Positions 62,011-64,000 of a stretch of 64,000 nt of DNA are shown here, one piece after another. Made by a program: the position numbers and the translations under genes. A model generated the notes under the pieces. It was given only the letters and a program-made list of their open reading frames with translations, was not told where the DNA came from and searched no databases. Numbering within the stretch: position 1 is the stretch's first letter; each line of letters starts with the position of its first letter. Source of the DNA: Novosphingobium sp. G106 (GTDB taxonomy: Bacteria; Pseudomonadota; Alphaproteobacteria; Sphingomonadales; Sphingomonadaceae); contig NZ_JAHOOZ010000001.1 of assembly GCF_019075875.1 (NCBI RefSeq), positions 1,178,001-1,242,000 on the forward strand, given 5' to 3'.

Positions 62011-63560
62011 TCAGTACGCCCGGGCGACGTAGATCCGCTGGACGGCCGGCTTGCCGGTAAAGATGCAGGTGCCCGAAACGGGCTCGCCATCCATTGGCGT
62101 GTTGCGGATGGTCAGCTTCAGCGCCTTGAGCTTGGTCACGACCTGTTCGAGCTCGTCGCCGGTCGGCTTCGACCAGTCGAGCTCGACCCAGCCGGGGAAG
62201 CGCTGGTCGTCGGCATAGACCTTGGCGAGCGCTTCCATAGATCGACGCCGCGGACGATCTGGGCGTCGCGGCGCAGCTTGGCCTCGGCGTAGAGTGCCTG
62301 CTGGATGTTGGCGAGTTCGCCGGCCGCATTGGCCAGGAATTCATCCTTGGCCTGGCCGACGAAGTTGGGCTTGGCGTCGTCGCGCCACAGCTTGTCGCGG
62401 CGCAGTACCGAGACCTGGCCGCCGGCGGCATCGCGGCCGCCGATCTCGAGGATGATGGGCACGCCCTTCTTGACCCAGGCCCAGCGCTTCTGCGTTGCCT
62501 TGCCGGGGCGCTTGTCGAGCAGCACGCGCAGCGGTTCGCCGAGCGCGGTCTGCTTCGCCAGCGCCTTGCGTAGGTCCTCGCAGTAGGCGAGCAGCGCTTC
62601 GTCCTCGTCGGTATCGCGCAGCATCGGCAGGATGACGACCTGCTGCGGCGCGACCTGCGGCGGCACGCGCAAGCCGTCGTCGTCGCCGTGGGTCATGATC
62701 AGTCCGCCGATCATGCGCGTCGAGACGCCCCAACTCGTGGTGTGGCAGTGGGCCTGCTGGCCTTCCTTGTTCTGGTACTGGATACCCATCGACTGCGCGA
62801 AGCCGGTGCCGAGGTAGTGCGAGGTACCCGCCTGGAGCGCCTTGCCGTCCTGCATCATCGCTTCGATCGAATAGGTCGCGACGGCGCCGGGGAAGCGCTC
62901 GTTCTCGGGCTTTTCACCGGCGATCACCGGCATGGCGAGCGGTCCTTCGGCGAAGGCGCGGTACATTTCGAGCGCGCGCAGAGTCTCTTCCATCGCGTCG
63001 TCGCGGTCGGCGTGGGCGGTATGGCCCTCCTGCCAGAGGAATTCGCTGGTGCGCAGGAACATCCGCGTGCGCATTTCCCAGCGCACGACGTTGGCCCACT
63101 GGTTGGTCAGCAGCGGCAGGTCGCGCCACGACTGGACCCAGCGCGCCATGGCAGCGCCGATCACCGTCTCCGAAGTCGGGCGGACGATCAGCGGCTCTTC
63201 GAGCTTGGCCTCGGGGTCGGGCACGAGGCCGCCCTTGCCGTCGCCGATCAGCCGGTGGTGCGTGACGACCGCCATTTCCTTGGCGAAGCCGTCGACGTGC
63301 TCGGCCTCCTTGGCGAAGTAGCTCAGCGGGATGAACAGCGGGAAATAGCAGTTCTCGACGCCCGCCGCCTTGATCTCGGCGTCCATCAGCTTCTGGATGC
63401 GTTCCCAGATGCCGTAGCCCCAGGGCTTGATTACCATGCAGCCGCGCACGCCGCTCTCCTCGGCCATGTCGGCTTCGGATATGACCTCCTGGTACCACTG
63501 GGCGAAATCACCTTCGCGGGTGACGGATAGGGCGTGCTTGATCTTGGCGGGCTGATTCAT
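62011..63560 (-). pseudogene. proS: Prolyl-tRNA synthetase, type 3, one-base frameshift
   Basis: Charges tRNA-Pro with proline. The N-terminal part has GCMVIKPWGYGIWERIQKLMD (motif 1), RPTSETVIGAAMARW and FLWQEGHTAHA (motif 2) and GVSTRMIGGLIMTHGDDDGL (motif 3), the eukaryote/archaea-like ProRS. The frame is lost near 62236: after RGVDLW it should read EALAKVYADDQRFPGW, which continues in the next frame to the C-terminal zinc-lobe-like CIFTGKPAVQRIYVARAY, ending in the conserved Tyr. Adding one C (plus strand) at about 62236 restores 516 aa. As an essential gene, a sequencing error is the most likely cause. Confidence 0.88.
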
Positions 63561-63612
63561 GAGGGCGCTGTTAGCGCCATCGCCTGCCGGACGGAAGGCT
63601 TAGCGCCCTGCT

Positions 63613-64000
63613 TTATCGTCCGAGCGAATCCAGCTTCTTCTGCATCTCGGCCATCTGTTCGCGCAGCGCGGCGAGTTCGTCACGGCTCTCGGCGGTCGGC
63701 GCGGCCGCGGTTTCAGGCTTGGTCGCGCCGGGCATGAAGGCCGTGGCCGCGGCCTTGAACATCGCCATGTTCTGCTCGGCCAGGCGGGCCAGCGGATTGT
63801 TGCCCAGGCTGTCCTCGAAGGCCTTGTGCAGCTTGACCTGGTTGTTGCGGAAATTGTCCATCGAGGCTTCGAGGTAGTGCGGGATCAGCGACTGCATCGA
63901 ATTGCCGTACATTGAAATCAGCTGGCGCAGGAAGCTGACGGGCAGCATCTGCTCGCCCGAGCTTTCCTCTTCCATGATGATCTGGGTCAGGATTTGGTGA
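63613..64000 (-). CDS. phaR: Polyhydroxyalkanoate synthesis regulator PhaR (5' end outside window)
   Basis: C-terminal 128 codons of a leftward gene whose start lies beyond base 64000: the frame is open through HQILTQIIMEEESSG. That segment and LPVSFLRQLISMYGNSMQSL match the PHB_acc domain of PhaR, the repressor that senses PHB granules and controls phasin and PHA synthesis. The visible tail has Ala/Pro then a short coiled coil (REQMAEMQKKLDSLGR). The N-terminal DNA-binding domain is not in view, so the call depends on the PHB_acc pattern. It lies 52 bp from proS. Confidence 0.83.
   Translation of the reverse strand, partial: HQILTQIIMEEESSGEQMLPVSFLRQLISMYGNSMQSLIPHYLEASMDNFRNNQVKLHKAFEDSLGNNPLARLAEQNMAMFKAAATAFMPGATKPETAAAPTAESRDELAALREQMAEMQKKLDSLGR

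Overview
The window looks like chromosomal DNA of a sphingomonad (Alphaproteobacteria, Sphingomonadales, Novosphingobium/Sphingobium-like). The reasons are the high G+C content by eye, the ntrY-ntrX-hfq-hflX-mazG order, an Hfq with two Sm domains in one chain, a type 3 (eukaryote-like) ProRS, and large TonB-dependent receptors beside oxidative catabolic genes. No database search was possible; all calls come from reading the sequence.

Layout. (1) 1-10.3 kb is core: NtrY/NtrX two-component system (ntrY cut by the window start), tandem-domain hfq, hflX and mazG, then a leftward operon holB-metG-tatD-MBL hydrolase-small membrane protein. (2) 10.3-43.5 kb is an accessory block of about 33 kb. It carries three cytochromes P450, three LLM flavin oxidoreductases, a FAD monooxygenase, four short-chain or zinc dehydrogenases, a PQQ alcohol dehydrogenase with a cytochrome c domain, two HSL-type hydrolases, a serine hydrolase, two TIM-barrel isomerase-like proteins, two TonB receptors and five local regulators (two TetR, MarR, LysR, AraC). 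(3) 43.5-64 kb is core again: tmk (frameshifted), a D,D-carboxypeptidase, rlpA and a lytic transglycosylase; tRNA-Ser(UGA); an unrecognised acidic repeat protein; a MASE1 hybrid kinase; an alkB-like gene, a PilZ-domain protein, pdhC, a thioesterase gene and lpdA; rnr; proS (frameshifted); and the C-terminal part of phaR, which runs off the end.

The accessory block sits between tmk and holB, which I expect to be neighbours in sphingomonads. On the holB side is a decayed tmk remnant of sphingomonad type; on the other side is a different tmk with a one-base frameshift. Truncated genes (the end of an LLM oxidoreductase, the start of an aldo/keto reductase) lie at the two edges. The block reads as a laterally gained catabolic island whose arrival went with replacement of tmk. 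No integrase, transposase or att repeat was found.

The block is built as at least five regulated modules. They are LLM-P450-DUF7064-kinase-SDR (with a divergent TetR); TonB receptor-two esterases-DUF3237-FAD monooxygenase (divergent MarR); SnoaL-LLM-Zn dehydrogenase-TIM barrel (divergent LysR); P450-SDR (divergent AraC); and P450-PQQ dehydrogenase facing TonB receptor-LLM-CMD. Together they suggest outer-membrane uptake, hydroxylation, alcohol oxidation, flavin-dependent oxygenation and ester hydrolysis of a hydrophobic natural product or xenobiotic. The substrate cannot be read from the sequence.

Four reading frames are broken by single-base indels (24.8, 26.7, 43.5 and 62.0 kb), two of them in essential housekeeping genes. 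Sequencing or assembly error is therefore a serious possibility and is flagged throughout.
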